Assembly: GCA_016790705.1 (NCBI GenBank)
Contig: JAEUOT010000005.1
Coordinates: 1 to 39,443 of the forward strand
From: Hydrogenophaga sp.
Lineage (GTDB): Bacteria > Pseudomonadota > Gammaproteobacteria > Burkholderiales > Burkholderiaceae_C
Length of the DNA stretch: 39,443 nucleotides
Reading direction: 5' to 3'
Shown here piece by piece: positions 18,109 through 27,277 of the stretch (positions are counted from its first letter, which is position 1; each line of letters starts with the position of its first letter). A program made the position numbers and the translations under genes. The notes below the pieces were generated by a model. That model did not search any database, was not told the origin of the DNA, and saw nothing but the letters and a program-made list of their open reading frames with translations.

Positions 18109-19599
18109 TCAAGCACGGCGACGCGCAGCCGACTTGGCCTTGGGCGCAGGCGCATCCGCCAGATCGGCAAGGTATTGCACCAGCAGGGGCACCGGACGGC
18201 CCGTGGAGCCCTTGGCCGCGCCGCTCTTCCAAGCAGTTCCGGCGATGTCCAGGTGCGCCCAGGGCAGATCGCCGACGAACTTCTGCAGGAACTTCGCCGC
18301 CGTGACAGCGCCCGCAGCTCGCCCGGCGACGTTGCCCATGTCGGCAAAGTTCGATTTCAGGCCCTCGGCGTACTCGTCATCCAGCGGCAGTCGCCAGCAG
18401 GGGTCCAGGGCCCGCTCGCCCGCCATCTGGAGGGATTCGGCCAGATCGCTGCGGTTGGCAAACAGCCCGGAGCGCACGGCACCCAGCGCAATCACGCAGG
18501 CACCGGTCAGCGTCGCGATGTCGATCACGCTGCGCGGCTTGAAACGCGCCGCATAGGTCAGCGCATCGCTGAGGATCAAGCGGCCCTCTGCGTCGGTGTT
18601 GAGAATCTCGATGGTCTGGCCGCTCATGCTGGTGACCACGTCGCCGGGCTTGATCGCGCTGCCGTCGGGCATGTTCTCGCAGGCGGGAATCAGGCCGACG
18701 ACGTTGACCGCCGGTTGCAGCTCGGCCAGCGCGGCAAAGGTACCCAGCACACTGGCTGCGCCGCCCATGTCGAACTTCATTTCGTCCATCTCGGCGGCCG
18801 GCTTGATCGAGATCCCGCCGGTGTCGAAGGTGATGCCCTTGCCGACCAGGACGGCCGGCGCGCTGTCCTTGGCCGCGCCCTGGTACTTCATCACGATGAA
18901 GCGAAGGGGCTGGCTCGATCCCTGGGCCACCGCCATGAAAGCGCCCATGCCCAGCGCTGCCACTTCCTTGGGACCCAGCACCTCGGTCTTGATGCGCGGC
19001 AGGCGCCCCAGCTTGCGCGCCGCATCGGCCAGATGGCTGGGCGTGGCATGGTTGGCAGGCCGGTTGGCCCATTCGCGGGCCAGTTCGACGCCCGCCGAGA
19101 CGGCGCGCCCCATCTTCATCGACTCGCGCGCCGCAGCGGCCTCGCGCACCCCCACCACCACCTGCTTGATCTCGCGCGCCTTGGCCGAGGGTTTGGTCGT
19201 CACATAGGCATAGGTGCACTCGGACACCGCAGCCACCGCCGCGCGCACCGCCGACACGTCGTCGTCGAGCAGCGACAGCAGTACGCCCAGCTTGCGCACG
19301 CCCGGCGCCTTGGCGGCGGAGACGGCCGCCGTGACCGCCTTGCGCACCGCCGCCTGGCTGCCATCTCCCGCACGCACCAGCACGGTCCGTGCGGCCTTGA
19401 CGCCGCTCGCGCGGTAAATGAAAAGGGTCTTGCCGGTTCCGGCCTCCAGGTCGCCGCGGCGGGAGGCATCCCGCACCAGCGCCGTCAAGGCATCGTCACC
19501 CTTGACCTGAGCGGCCGAATCGGGCACCAGAACAATCAGCGCATCCACCACCAACGAAGCGGCCAGCGAGGGGGAAAGGGATTTGAGTTCAAAGTCCAT
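18109..19599 (-). CDS. pepA: Leucyl aminopeptidase PepA
   Basis: A cytosolic M17 metallopeptidase that removes N-terminal residues from peptides; in enterobacteria it also acts as a DNA-binding accessory factor. The 496-residue protein has the two-metal site residues in VGKGITFDTGGISIKP and FDMGGAASVLG, and the signature NTDAEGRLI. The gene is divergent from lptF, only 26 bases away, so their promoters overlap. Length and order are typical. Confidence 0.95.
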   Translation of the reverse strand: MDFELKSLSPSLAASLVVDALIVLVPDSAAQVKGDDALTALVRDASRRGDLEAGTGKTLFIYRASGVKAARTVLVRAGDGSQAAVRKAVTAAVSAAKAPGVRKLGVLLSLLDDDVSAVRAAVAAVSECTYAYVTTKPSAKAREIKQVVVGVREAAAARESMKMGRAVSAGVELAREWANRPANHATPSHLADAARKLGRLPRIKTEVLGPKEVAALGMGAFMAVAQGSSQPLRFIVMKYQGAAKDSAPAVLVGKGITFDTGGISIKPAAEMDEMKFDMGGAASVLGTFAALAELQPAVNVVGLIPACENMPDGSAIKPGDVVTSMSGQTIEILNTDAEGRLILSDALTYAARFKPRSVIDIATLTGACVIALGAVRSGLFANRSDLAESLQMAGERALDPCWRLPLDDEYAEGLKSNFADMGNVAGRAAGAVTAAKFLQKFVGDLPWAHLDIAGTAWKSGAAKGSTGRPVPLLVQYLADLADAPAPKAKSAARRRA

Positions 19600-19625
19600 A
19601 ATTGGGGTTTTCCTCGGTTGATTCG

Positions 19626-20747
19626 ATGTTATTCCATTCCTCCATACGCACCGAGCTGTCGCGCAGCTTCGGCGGCACCCTGGTGGTGCTGTTCACCATC
19701 GTGCTGACGGTGCTGCTGGTGCGAACCCTGGGTCTTGCCACCAGTGGCAGCGTCAACCCGGAAGAGGTCATGCTGGTGCTCGGCTACACCGTGCTGGGCT
19801 ACACCCAGATCATCCTGACGCTGGCACTGTTTGTCGCCATCGTCTCGACGCTCTCGCGCATGTACCGCGACAGCGAGATGATCATCTGGTTCTCCAGCGG
19901 CCGCTCGCTCGGGGGCTTTGTCAGCCCGGTGATGCGCTTCGCCTGGCCCATCCTGCTGGTGATCGTCGTGCTGGTGTTGTTCGTCTGGCCCTGGGCCAAC
20001 CAGCAGTCGGCCGAACTGCGCTTTCGCTTCGAGAACCGCAGCGATCTGCAGCGCATCGCACCCGGACAGTTCCAGGAATCCTCCAGCGGACGGCGCGTCT
20101 TCTTCATCGACAAGGACACTGCCGAAGGGACCGAAGGCCGCAACGTGTTCATTTCCAGCATAGAGAAGAACGGCAACGAGACCGTCACCTCCGCGACCAC
20201 CGGCCGCATCGAGTGGGTGGGTGACCGCCAGTTCCTGATGCTCAACCAGGGCCAGCGCCTGGAAAACGACCCCTCCACCGGTCGCGTCAAAGTCAGCCAG
20301 TTCGAACAATACGGAGCCGAGATCGGTGCCGCTGCGCCCTACATGGCGGGTGTGCAGGCGCTCAAGGCGCGCAGCTCCCTGTCGCTGATCCAGGAACCCA
20401 ATCCCGGCACCCTGGGCGAGCTCGGCTGGCGCATCGGGGTCGCCCTGACCGCCTTCAACCTTGTGCTGCTGGCCATCGCCACCACGGTGAGCAACCCGCG
20501 CGCCGGCCGCAGCGGCAATCTGCTGTTCACCCTGTTCGCCTTCGTCGTCTACTTCAACATGCTCAACATCGGCCAGCGCTGGGTCACGATCGGACAGGTG
20601 CACTGGCTGGTGCTACTCCTGCTGCTGCACGGGTCGGTGTTCGCAATGAGCGCCTTGTGGCTAGCCAAGCGCCACCACAACATCCATCTGCGCAGCCTGT
20701 TGCGGCGCGCCTCCGATGAACGCGCGGACGTGGGGGCGGCGGCATGA
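19626..20747 (+). CDS. lptF: LPS export permease LptF
   Basis: LptF and LptG form the inner-membrane part of the LptB2FG transporter that extracts lipopolysaccharide toward LptC and LptA. The 373-residue protein has the YjgP/YjgQ layout: transmembrane segments at the N-terminus (about 20-40, 55-80, 100-125), a periplasmic beta-jellyroll region, then three membrane segments near the C-terminus. The ATG at 19626 gives MLFHSSIRTELSRSF, which agrees with the family start. It overlaps lptG by four bases. Confidence 0.94.
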   Translation: MLFHSSIRTELSRSFGGTLVVLFTIVLTVLLVRTLGLATSGSVNPEEVMLVLGYTVLGYTQIILTLALFVAIVSTLSRMYRDSEMIIWFSSGRSLGGFVSPVMRFAWPILLVIVVLVLFVWPWANQQSAELRFRFENRSDLQRIAPGQFQESSSGRRVFFIDKDTAEGTEGRNVFISSIEKNGNETVTSATTGRIEWVGDRQFLMLNQGQRLENDPSTGRVKVSQFEQYGAEIGAAAPYMAGVQALKARSSLSLIQEPNPGTLGELGWRIGVALTAFNLVLLAIATTVSNPRAGRSGNLLFTLFAFVVYFNMLNIGQRWVTIGQVHWLVLLLLLHGSVFAMSALWLAKRHHNIHLRSLLRRASDERADVGAAA

Positions 20748-21862
20748 AGACCATCCGCAAGCTGATCTACGGCGAAGTGCTGGTTGCGACGGGTTTTGTG
20801 CTGGTCGCCTTTCTGGCGCTGTTTTTCTTCTTCGACTTTGTCGACGAACTCAGCTCCATCGGGCGGCCGTCGCGACTGGACCCCAACCTCGTCTATGGCC
20901 TTCGCCACGCATTGCTCTACGTGACCTTGCTCATCCCCAGCCGGGTCTACGAGCTGCTGCCGATCTCGGTGTTGATCGGCACCGTGACGGTCATGGCGCG
21001 GCTGGCCCAGAGTTCGGAATACACCATCCTGCGCACCAGCGGCCTGGGGCCCTGGAGGGCGCTGCGCACCCTGATGGGCCTGGGCCTGATCTTCGTGGCC
21101 GTCACGTTCGCCGTTGGCGACTACCTCGCGCCGATCGCCGACAAGACCGCCCAGCTCTTCAAAGGCCACTACCAGGGCAAGCTCAGCATGGGGCAGACCG
21201 GCGCCTGGCTCAAGGAGAAGCAGGCCTACAGTAACTTCTCGGTCAACGTCGGCTCCCTCTCGCCCTCGGGCGAGATCGGCGAGGTCCGCATCTTCGAGTT
21301 CGACAACCAGGGCATGCTGGTCTCGACGCTGCAGGCCGACAAGGGTCAGATCGAAGGCGACGATTCGTGGACGCTGTTCAAAGTCACGCGACGGGAGTTC
21401 GACGTGGCCGGGCAACTGTCGGCCAAGATCGTGCGCAGCCAGCACGAGACCTTCCGCTGGCCCAGCGCCTTGTCGGCCGAGATGGTGTCGGTCGCGCTGC
21501 TCAAGCCGGACCGGATGCGCACGACCGACCTCTACGCCTATGTCCAGCACCTGGAAGCCAACGGCCAGACCGCGCAGCGCTACGAGATCGAGTTCTGGCG
21601 CAAGCTGTTCTACCCGCTGTCCTGCCTGGTGATGGTGGTGCTGGCCCTGCCCTTTGCCTACCTTCATTTCCGCACCGGCGGCATCATGGGTTACGTCTTC
21701 GGCGGCGTGATGATCGGGATCAGCTTCTTCCTGCTCAACAACGTCTTCAACTATGTCGGAAACCTGAACCAGTGGCAGCCCTGGCTGGCAGCCGCCTCGC
21801 CTGCGATCCTCTACTCGATCGTCTCGCTCGGGGCGTTCGGCTGGCTGGTGCTCAGGCGCTAG
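20744..21862 (+). CDS. lptG: LPS export permease LptG
   Basis: The 372-residue partner of LptF, with the same architecture: N-terminal membrane helices beginning IYGEVLVATGFVLVAFLALF, a central periplasmic domain (about 125-275), and three C-terminal membrane helices. The ATGA overlap with lptF indicates translational coupling. The next gene, cbiX, follows after seven bases, so the downstream sirohydrochlorin and cysB genes may share the transcript. Confidence 0.94.
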   Translation: MKTIRKLIYGEVLVATGFVLVAFLALFFFFDFVDELSSIGRPSRLDPNLVYGLRHALLYVTLLIPSRVYELLPISVLIGTVTVMARLAQSSEYTILRTSGLGPWRALRTLMGLGLIFVAVTFAVGDYLAPIADKTAQLFKGHYQGKLSMGQTGAWLKEKQAYSNFSVNVGSLSPSGEIGEVRIFEFDNQGMLVSTLQADKGQIEGDDSWTLFKVTRREFDVAGQLSAKIVRSQHETFRWPSALSAEMVSVALLKPDRMRTTDLYAYVQHLEANGQTAQRYEIEFWRKLFYPLSCLVMVVLALPFAYLHFRTGGIMGYVFGGVMIGISFFLLNNVFNYVGNLNQWQPWLAAASPAILYSIVSLGAFGWLVLRR

Positions 21863-21869
21863 GAACGTG

Positions 21870-22235
21870 ATGCTGGGCGTGATCGTTTTCGCCCACGGTT
21901 CGCGTGACCCGCTGTGGCGCGCGCCCGTGGAAGCCGTGGCGGCGCAGATCCGTCGCGCCGACCCGTCGGTCCCCGTCGCCTGTGCCTACCTCGAACTGAG
22001 TGAGCCGGACTTGCCGACCGCGGTTGTCCGGCTGATCGCGGAAGGGGTGACCCATGTGCGCGTGCTGCCGCTTTTCTTCGGCATGGGCAAACACGCGCGG
22101 GAGGACCTTCCGGCGCTGATGGCGCAGCTCTCCGACTCCCATCCGGGTGTGCATTTCGAGCGACTGGTCGCTGCGGGCGAAGATCCCCGACTCACCACCT
22201 TGCTGGCGCAGATCGCGCTGGAGTCCCGCCCATGA
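21870..22235 (+). CDS. Small sirohydrochlorin chelatase, CbiX/SirB type
   Basis: A 121-residue CbiX(S)-type protein that would insert cobalt or iron into sirohydrochlorin. The N-terminal IVFAHGSRDPLWRAPVE and LPLFFGMGKHAREDLP carry the two metal-binding histidines. AGGA lies five bases before the ATG at 21870; a GTG at 21867 is in frame too. The stop overlaps the cysB start (ATGA). Sitting before cysB, it probably supplies siroheme for sulfite reductase, so SirB-like iron insertion is plausible; the metal cannot be told from sequence. Confidence 0.88.
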   Translation: MLGVIVFAHGSRDPLWRAPVEAVAAQIRRADPSVPVACAYLELSEPDLPTAVVRLIAEGVTHVRVLPLFFGMGKHAREDLPALMAQLSDSHPGVHFERLVAAGEDPRLTTLLAQIALESRP

Positions 22236-23176
22236 ACCTGCACCAGTTCCGCTTCGTCCAGGAGGCGGTGCGCCGCAACCTCAACCTGACCGAAGCCGCC
22301 AAGGCGCTGCACACCTCCCAGCCCGGGGTCTCCAAGGCCATCATCGAACTCGAAGAGGAGCTGGGCATCGAGATCTTTGCCCGCCACGGCAAACGCATCA
22401 AGCGCATCACCGAGCCCGGCGCCCAGGTGCTCAAGAGCATCGAGGTCATCCTGCGCGAGGTCAACAACCTCAAGCGCATCGGTGAACAGTACGCGGCGCA
22501 GGACAGCGGCACGCTCTCCATCGCCACCACCCACACCCAGGCGCGCTATGTCCTGCCGGGGCCGGTGGCCAAACTGCGCCAGGCCTACCCCAAGGTGTCG
22601 GTCAGCCTGCACCAGGGCTCACCCGACCAGGTCGCGAAGATGCTGCTGGAGGAAGTGGCGGAAATCGGCGTCGCCACCGAATCGCTGACCAATTACCCGG
22701 ATCTGGTGACCCTGCCCTGCTATGAGTGGCAACACGTCCTGGTCTTCCCATACGACCACCCGCTGGTGGCGCAGGAGCGCATCACCCTGGAAGACCTCGC
22801 GCATGTTCCCCTGATCACCTACCACCCCAGCTTCACCGGACGCACCCGCATCGACCAGGCCTTCGCACTGCGCCACCTGCGGCCCAACATCGTGCTCGAA
22901 GCCATCGACTCGGACGTGATCAAGACCTACGTCAAGCTCGGCATGGGCGTGGGCATCGTGGCCGAAATGGCGATGCAGGGCGAGAACGCCACGCCCGATC
23001 TCGTGGCGCGCCCGGGCGCCCAGTTGTTCGGCCACAACCTCGCCCGCGTTGCATTCAAACGCGGCAGCTACCTGCGCCAGTTCGTGCTGCGCTTCGGCGA
23101 GCTGCTCAGCGACCGGCTCTCGCGCGACCTGATCCTGCGCGCCATGGCCGGTGACTCCGACGAATACGACATCTGA
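22232..23176 (+). CDS. cysB: LysR-type regulator CysB
   Basis: A 314-residue LysR-family regulator with an N-terminal winged helix-turn-helix (LTEAAKALHTSQPGVSKAI, about residues 19-37) and a C-terminal effector domain with TTHTQARYVLP, the sulfate/acetylserine-responding segment characteristic of CysB and Cbl. It would activate cysteine biosynthesis genes. It is coupled to cbiX by a four-base overlap. Cbl is the alternative name; I favour CysB because of length and context. Confidence 0.9.
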   Translation: MNLHQFRFVQEAVRRNLNLTEAAKALHTSQPGVSKAIIELEEELGIEIFARHGKRIKRITEPGAQVLKSIEVILREVNNLKRIGEQYAAQDSGTLSIATTHTQARYVLPGPVAKLRQAYPKVSVSLHQGSPDQVAKMLLEEVAEIGVATESLTNYPDLVTLPCYEWQHVLVFPYDHPLVAQERITLEDLAHVPLITYHPSFTGRTRIDQAFALRHLRPNIVLEAIDSDVIKTYVKLGMGVGIVAEMAMQGENATPDLVARPGAQLFGHNLARVAFKRGSYLRQFVLRFGELLSDRLSRDLILRAMAGDSDEYDI

Positions 23177-23184
23177 CGACCACC

Positions 23185-24366
23185 ATGGACACCGCCACTC
23201 AACGTCGCACGCCCGCCCTGTCCTCTCGCCTGCCCAACGTGGGCACCACCATCTTCACCGTCATGTCGGCGCTCGCCGCCGAGGTCGGTGCGGTCAACCT
23301 GGGCCAGGGCTTCCCCGACTTCGACTGCGACCCGGAACTGGTCAACGCCGTGACCCGCGCCATGCAGGCCGGCCACAACCAGTACCCGCCCATGCCCGGC
23401 GTGCCTGCGCTGCGCCAGGCCATGGCGGCGAAGATGCAGGCGCTGTACGGTTTGCGCTGCGACCCGAACACCGAGATCACCGTCACCGCCGGTGCGACCC
23501 AGGCCATCCTGACCGCCATCCTCGCCGTGGTTCATCCCGGCGACGAGGTGATCGTGCTGGAGCCCTGCTACGACAGCTACGTGCCCAACATCGAGCTGGC
23601 CGGTGGCAAGGTCGTGCGCGTACCGCTGGTGCCGGGCAGTTTCCGGCCCGATTTCGACGCCATCGCCGCCGCCATCACGCCGCGCACCCGCGCGCTCATG
23701 ATCAACAGCCCGCACAACCCCAGTGGCCAGGTCTGGAGCGCCGAGGACATGAGCCGGCTCGACGAGCTGCTCGCGCCCACCGACGTACTGCTGATCAGCG
23801 ACGAGGTCTACGAGCACATGGTCTACGACGGCCAGCAGCACCAGAGCGCCGCGCGCTTCCCCGGCCTCGCGGCCCGCGCCTTCATCATCAGCAGCTTCGG
23901 CAAGACCTACCACGTCACGGGTTGGAAAGTCGGCACCGTGGTCGCGCCCGCGCCGCTGACCGCCGAGTTCCGCAAGGTGCACCAGTTCAACGTGTTCACC
24001 GTCAACACACCGATGCAGCACGCGCTGGCCGCCTACATGGCCGACCCGGCACCCTATCTGCAGTTGAGCGATTTCTACCAGCGCAAGCGCGACCTGTTCC
24101 GTGACGGACTGGCGCAGACGCGCTTTCGTCTGCTGCCGGGCCAAGGCACCTACTTCCAGTGCGTGGGCATCGAGAACCTGGCCGTGGCCGAACGCGATCT
24201 GCCCGAAGCCGAGTTCTGCCAGTGGCTCACCCGAGAGATCGGTGTCGCGGCGATTCCGCTGTCGGCCTTCTACGGCAACGGCTTCGACCAGAAGGTCGTG
24301 CGCTTCTGTTTTGCTAAGAAGGACGAGACCCTGAAGGCGGCGCTGGAGCGGCTGGCAAAACTGTGA
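23185..24366 (+). CDS. PLP aminotransferase, YbdL-like (methionine aminotransferase)
   Basis: A class I/II fold-type I aminotransferase of 393 residues. The PLP lysine lies in SSFGKTYHVTGWKVG (about residue 240). NLGQGFPDFDCDPEL, NQYPPMPGVPALRQA and INSPHNPSGQVW are typical of the YbdL/kynurenine aminotransferase subgroup, which in Escherichia coli prefers methionine, histidine and phenylalanine. It begins eight bases after cysB, so it may be part of the sulfur-related transcript. Substrate is inferred. Confidence 0.9.
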   Translation: MDTATQRRTPALSSRLPNVGTTIFTVMSALAAEVGAVNLGQGFPDFDCDPELVNAVTRAMQAGHNQYPPMPGVPALRQAMAAKMQALYGLRCDPNTEITVTAGATQAILTAILAVVHPGDEVIVLEPCYDSYVPNIELAGGKVVRVPLVPGSFRPDFDAIAAAITPRTRALMINSPHNPSGQVWSAEDMSRLDELLAPTDVLLISDEVYEHMVYDGQQHQSAARFPGLAARAFIISSFGKTYHVTGWKVGTVVAPAPLTAEFRKVHQFNVFTVNTPMQHALAAYMADPAPYLQLSDFYQRKRDLFRDGLAQTRFRLLPGQGTYFQCVGIENLAVAERDLPEAEFCQWLTREIGVAAIPLSAFYGNGFDQKVVRFCFAKKDETLKAALERLAKL

Positions 24367-24414
24367 CATAGCCTGCCCGGCCCGAGCGCCCGCGTTCCGA
24401 ACGGCATCAACAAG

Positions 24415-24448
24415 AAAGCCCCGGCTTGCCAAGCAAGTCCGGGGCTTT
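24415..24448. terminator. Rho-independent terminator between aminotransferase and tctA
   Basis: Stem AAAGCCCCGG / CCGGGGCTTT around a loop that itself contains CTTG-CCAAG pairing. It lies between convergent genes and can serve both. Confidence 0.88.
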
Positions 24449-24468
24449 CCGGTTTTTGACGGACTCCG

Positions 24469-25980
24469 TCAGTCTTCGACGAAGGCTTCCTCGCGCTTGG
24501 CCTTGATCGACGGCAGAAGCACGATCAGCAGCAGCACCACAGCAACCGCGAGCAGCGAGGCCGACAGCGGCCGGGTCACGAACACCGACCAGTCGCCCCG
24601 GGAGATCAGCAGCGCGCGCCGCAGGTACTCCTCCATCATCGGGCCCAGGATCAGCCCCAGCAGCAGGGGCGCAGGCTCACAACCCAGCTTGATGAACACG
24701 TAGCCCACGAAACCGAAGATCGCGACCATCCAGATGTCGAAGCTGTTGTTGTTCGTCGAGTAGACGCCAATGGCACAGAACAGCACGATGGCCGGGAACA
24801 GCCAGCGATACGGCACGGTCAGCAGCTTGATCCAGATGCCGATCATCGGCAGGTTCAGGATCACCAGCATCAGGTTGCCGATCCACATCGAGGCGATCAG
24901 GCCCCAGAACAGCTCGGGGTTGCTGGTCATCACCTGCGGGCCGGGCTGGATGTTGTGGATGGTCATGGCACCCACCATCAGCGCCATCACGGCGTTAGGG
25001 GGAATGCCCAGCGTCAGCAGTGGGATGAACGAGGTCTGCGAACCGGCGTTGTTGGCCGACTCCGGCGCGGCAACGCCGCGGATATTGCCTTGGCCGAACG
25101 GCACTTCGCCCGGACGCAGCTTGGTCTTCTTCTCGATCGTGTAGGCGGCAAACGAGGACAGCAAGGCGCCACCACCGGGCAGGATGCCCAGCGCGGAACC
25201 CAGGGCCGTTCCGCGCAACACGGCGGGCACCATGTTCTTGAGGTCGGCCATCGTCGGCATGATGCCTTCGACCTTGCCGGTGAACACCTCGCGGTTTTCT
25301 TCCGGCTGGGACAGGTTGCTGATGATTTCGCCGTAACCGAATACGCCCATGGCAATCGTGATGAAGCCGATGCCGTCGGTCAGCTCGGGGATGTCGAACG
25401 AGAAGCGCGCCACGCCGGAGTTCACGTCGGTCCCCACCAGCCCCAGCAGCAGGCCCAGCAGGATCATGGCCAGCGCCTTGATCAGCGAGCCCGAGGCCAG
25501 CACCACGGCGCCGATCAGGCCGACGATCATCAGCGAGAAGTATTCGGCGGGTCCGAAATTCAGCGCCAGTTCGGTCAGCGGGGGGGCGAACGCGGCCAGG
25601 ATCAGCGTCCCGACGCAGCCGGCGAAGAACGAGCCCAGACCGGCCGCGGCCAGCGCAGGGCCTGCCCTGCCTTTGCGCGCCATCTGGTAACCGTCGATCA
25701 CAGTCACCACCGACGAGGATTCACCCGGCAGGTTCACCAGAATGGCCGTGGTCGAACCACCGTACTGGGCGCCGTAATAGATACCGGCCAGCATGATCAG
25801 CGCCGCCACCGGCGGCAGACCATACGTGGCGGGCAGAAGCATGGCGATGGTGGCCACCGGACCGATGCCGGGCAGCACGCCGATCAGCGTGCCCAGCAGG
25901 CAGCCGACGAAGGCATAGAGCAGGTTCTGCAGCGTGAATGCCACGCCGAAGCCGAGCGAGAGGTTGTTGATCAGATCCAT
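24469..25980 (-). CDS. tctA: Tripartite tricarboxylate transporter, large membrane subunit
   Basis: The 503-residue integral membrane subunit of a TTT-type transporter, with about eleven to twelve hydrophobic segments and the conserved N-terminal motif GVLPGIGPVATIAMLLPATY followed by GAQYGGSTTAILVNLPGE. It uses ion gradients to import carboxylates handed over by a periplasmic TctC-type binding protein. It follows tctB by 13 bases. No tctC gene is present on either side, so the binding protein must be encoded elsewhere, as is common in Burkholderiales with many orphan TctC genes. Confidence 0.94.
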   Translation of the reverse strand: MDLINNLSLGFGVAFTLQNLLYAFVGCLLGTLIGVLPGIGPVATIAMLLPATYGLPPVAALIMLAGIYYGAQYGGSTTAILVNLPGESSSVVTVIDGYQMARKGRAGPALAAAGLGSFFAGCVGTLILAAFAPPLTELALNFGPAEYFSLMIVGLIGAVVLASGSLIKALAMILLGLLLGLVGTDVNSGVARFSFDIPELTDGIGFITIAMGVFGYGEIISNLSQPEENREVFTGKVEGIMPTMADLKNMVPAVLRGTALGSALGILPGGGALLSSFAAYTIEKKTKLRPGEVPFGQGNIRGVAAPESANNAGSQTSFIPLLTLGIPPNAVMALMVGAMTIHNIQPGPQVMTSNPELFWGLIASMWIGNLMLVILNLPMIGIWIKLLTVPYRWLFPAIVLFCAIGVYSTNNNSFDIWMVAIFGFVGYVFIKLGCEPAPLLLGLILGPMMEEYLRRALLISRGDWSVFVTRPLSASLLAVAVVLLLIVLLPSIKAKREEAFVED

Positions 25981-25993
25981 GTTCGCTCCGTGC

Positions 25994-26482
25994 TCAGTTG
26001 GTCAGAAAGGAAGGCCACACGGGGAACTGCAGGCTCAGCAGTTTCACGAACGCGAGGTAGCTGCCAGCGGCCAGGATGGTGGCCAGGATCAGTGTCGGCA
26101 CAGTTCGAAAGCCAGGTTGGGCGAGACTGGCGATGATCACCAGCGCGTAGATCGCGACGATCAGGCCGAACGCCGGTACACCGATGCTGGGCAACCCGAC
26201 CAGGAGCACACCGAACGCAAGGTTGGCGCCGATGACGAACATCAGCGGGCGCCACGCAAACGCGCCGATCTTGTCCCCGTCCGGCCCGCCCTTGCTGAGC
26301 GACTGGACAGTGATCACCAGACCGAGGATGGCCAGCAGGACCCCGAGCATCAGCGGGAAATAGCCCGGCCCCATGCGGGCCGCCGTGCCCACTTCGAAGC
26401 TGGTCGCACCCCAGGCAAATGCCCCGCCCACCGTCGTGAACATCAGCCCGGAGAAGAAGTCTTTTTGACTGGCAAGCGCCAC
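25994..26482 (-). CDS. tctB: Tripartite tricarboxylate transporter, small membrane subunit
   Basis: The 162-residue partner of TctA, with four membrane segments (about 10-28, 40-58, 80-115 in two, 125-145). GTG at 26482 is chosen as the start because AAGGAG stands eight bases upstream; an in-frame ATG at 26527 lacks a ribosome-binding site and would add 15 hydrophilic residues. It is the first gene of the tctBA pair. The substrate is probably a di- or tricarboxylate but cannot be read from sequence. Confidence 0.9.
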   Translation of the reverse strand: MALASQKDFFSGLMFTTVGGAFAWGATSFEVGTAARMGPGYFPLMLGVLLAILGLVITVQSLSKGGPDGDKIGAFAWRPLMFVIGANLAFGVLLVGLPSIGVPAFGLIVAIYALVIIASLAQPGFRTVPTLILATILAAGSYLAFVKLLSLQFPVWPSFLTN

Positions 26483-26598
26483 AGCAGGTCTCCTTATTGT
26501 TGAAACATGCGGGATTCTGTAGGCCAATCGGCCACCAACGCATGTGGGTTACACCTATCCATGGCCGCCCTGGCGACAAGCCCTTGCGGCCGCCGATG

Positions 26599-27273
26599 TC
26601 AGCGTACCGGGCTGCGGCTTGCACGCAGCCGCGCCGCGATCAGGTCCGCCATGTCGTCGCGATCCGCGCGCCGCGCAAAATCCACTGCGGTCAGGCCTTG
26701 TTCGTTGCGCAGGGACGCATCCGCGCCCTCCTCCAGTAGCAACTGCACCACTTCCCGGTGGCCGTACTTGGCCGCCATCATCAGTGGCGTGGTTCGGTTG
26801 GGTGACTCGGCGTCGATGTAGGCGTGGTGTTCGAGCAGCAGCCGGACCATGTCGATGCTGTCGTCTTCCGGCCTGGACGCGGCGTAGTGCAGCGGTGCCC
26901 ATCCGGGCTTGTTGACCTCGGCGCCGCGACGGATGAGCGCCTTGGCTGCGGCGAGCTGCCCTTTGAGCGCCGCAATCATCAGCGGGCTTTCCCCGGCCTC
27001 GTTGCGCAACTCGACCTTGACCGAACGCTGGGTCAGCAGGAAGTCGACCACCTTCGTGGAGCCCTCGCGCAGCGCCACCGTCAGACCTGGGTCCCCGTCT
27101 TCGTTGCGCGTGTTCAGATCAAAACCGCGCAGGGCCAGGCGGATCATGGCCGACTCGTCGTCGATCGCGGCGGCCTTGAAAAAGTCATCGAACGACCCCG
27201 CAATCGCCATCGCAGAAACGAAAAAAAACACATTGAAAACAATGACGTTTTTGAGTGACTTCAAGTATTTCAT
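26599..27273 (-). CDS. Exported ankyrin-repeat protein
   Basis: A 224-residue protein with an N-terminal signal peptide (basic MKYLKSLK, hydrophobic core, cleavage after AIA near residue 25) and four to five ankyrin repeats (DPGLTVALREGSTKVVDFLL, then ESPLMIAALKGQLAAAKALI, APLHYAAS, TPLMMAAKYGHREVVQLLL, and a last repeat). Ankyrin repeats mediate protein contacts; a periplasmic location is implied. The ATG lies four bases after the tatD stop, so it is likely the last gene of the mltG-tmk-holB-pilZ-tatD operon. Partner unknown. Confidence 0.9.
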   Translation of the reverse strand: MKYLKSLKNVIVFNVFFFVSAMAIAGSFDDFFKAAAIDDESAMIRLALRGFDLNTRNEDGDPGLTVALREGSTKVVDFLLTQRSVKVELRNEAGESPLMIAALKGQLAAAKALIRRGAEVNKPGWAPLHYAASRPEDDSIDMVRLLLEHHAYIDAESPNRTTPLMMAAKYGHREVVQLLLEEGADASLRNEQGLTAVDFARRADRDDMADLIAARLRASRSPVR

Positions 27274-27277
27274 GAGC

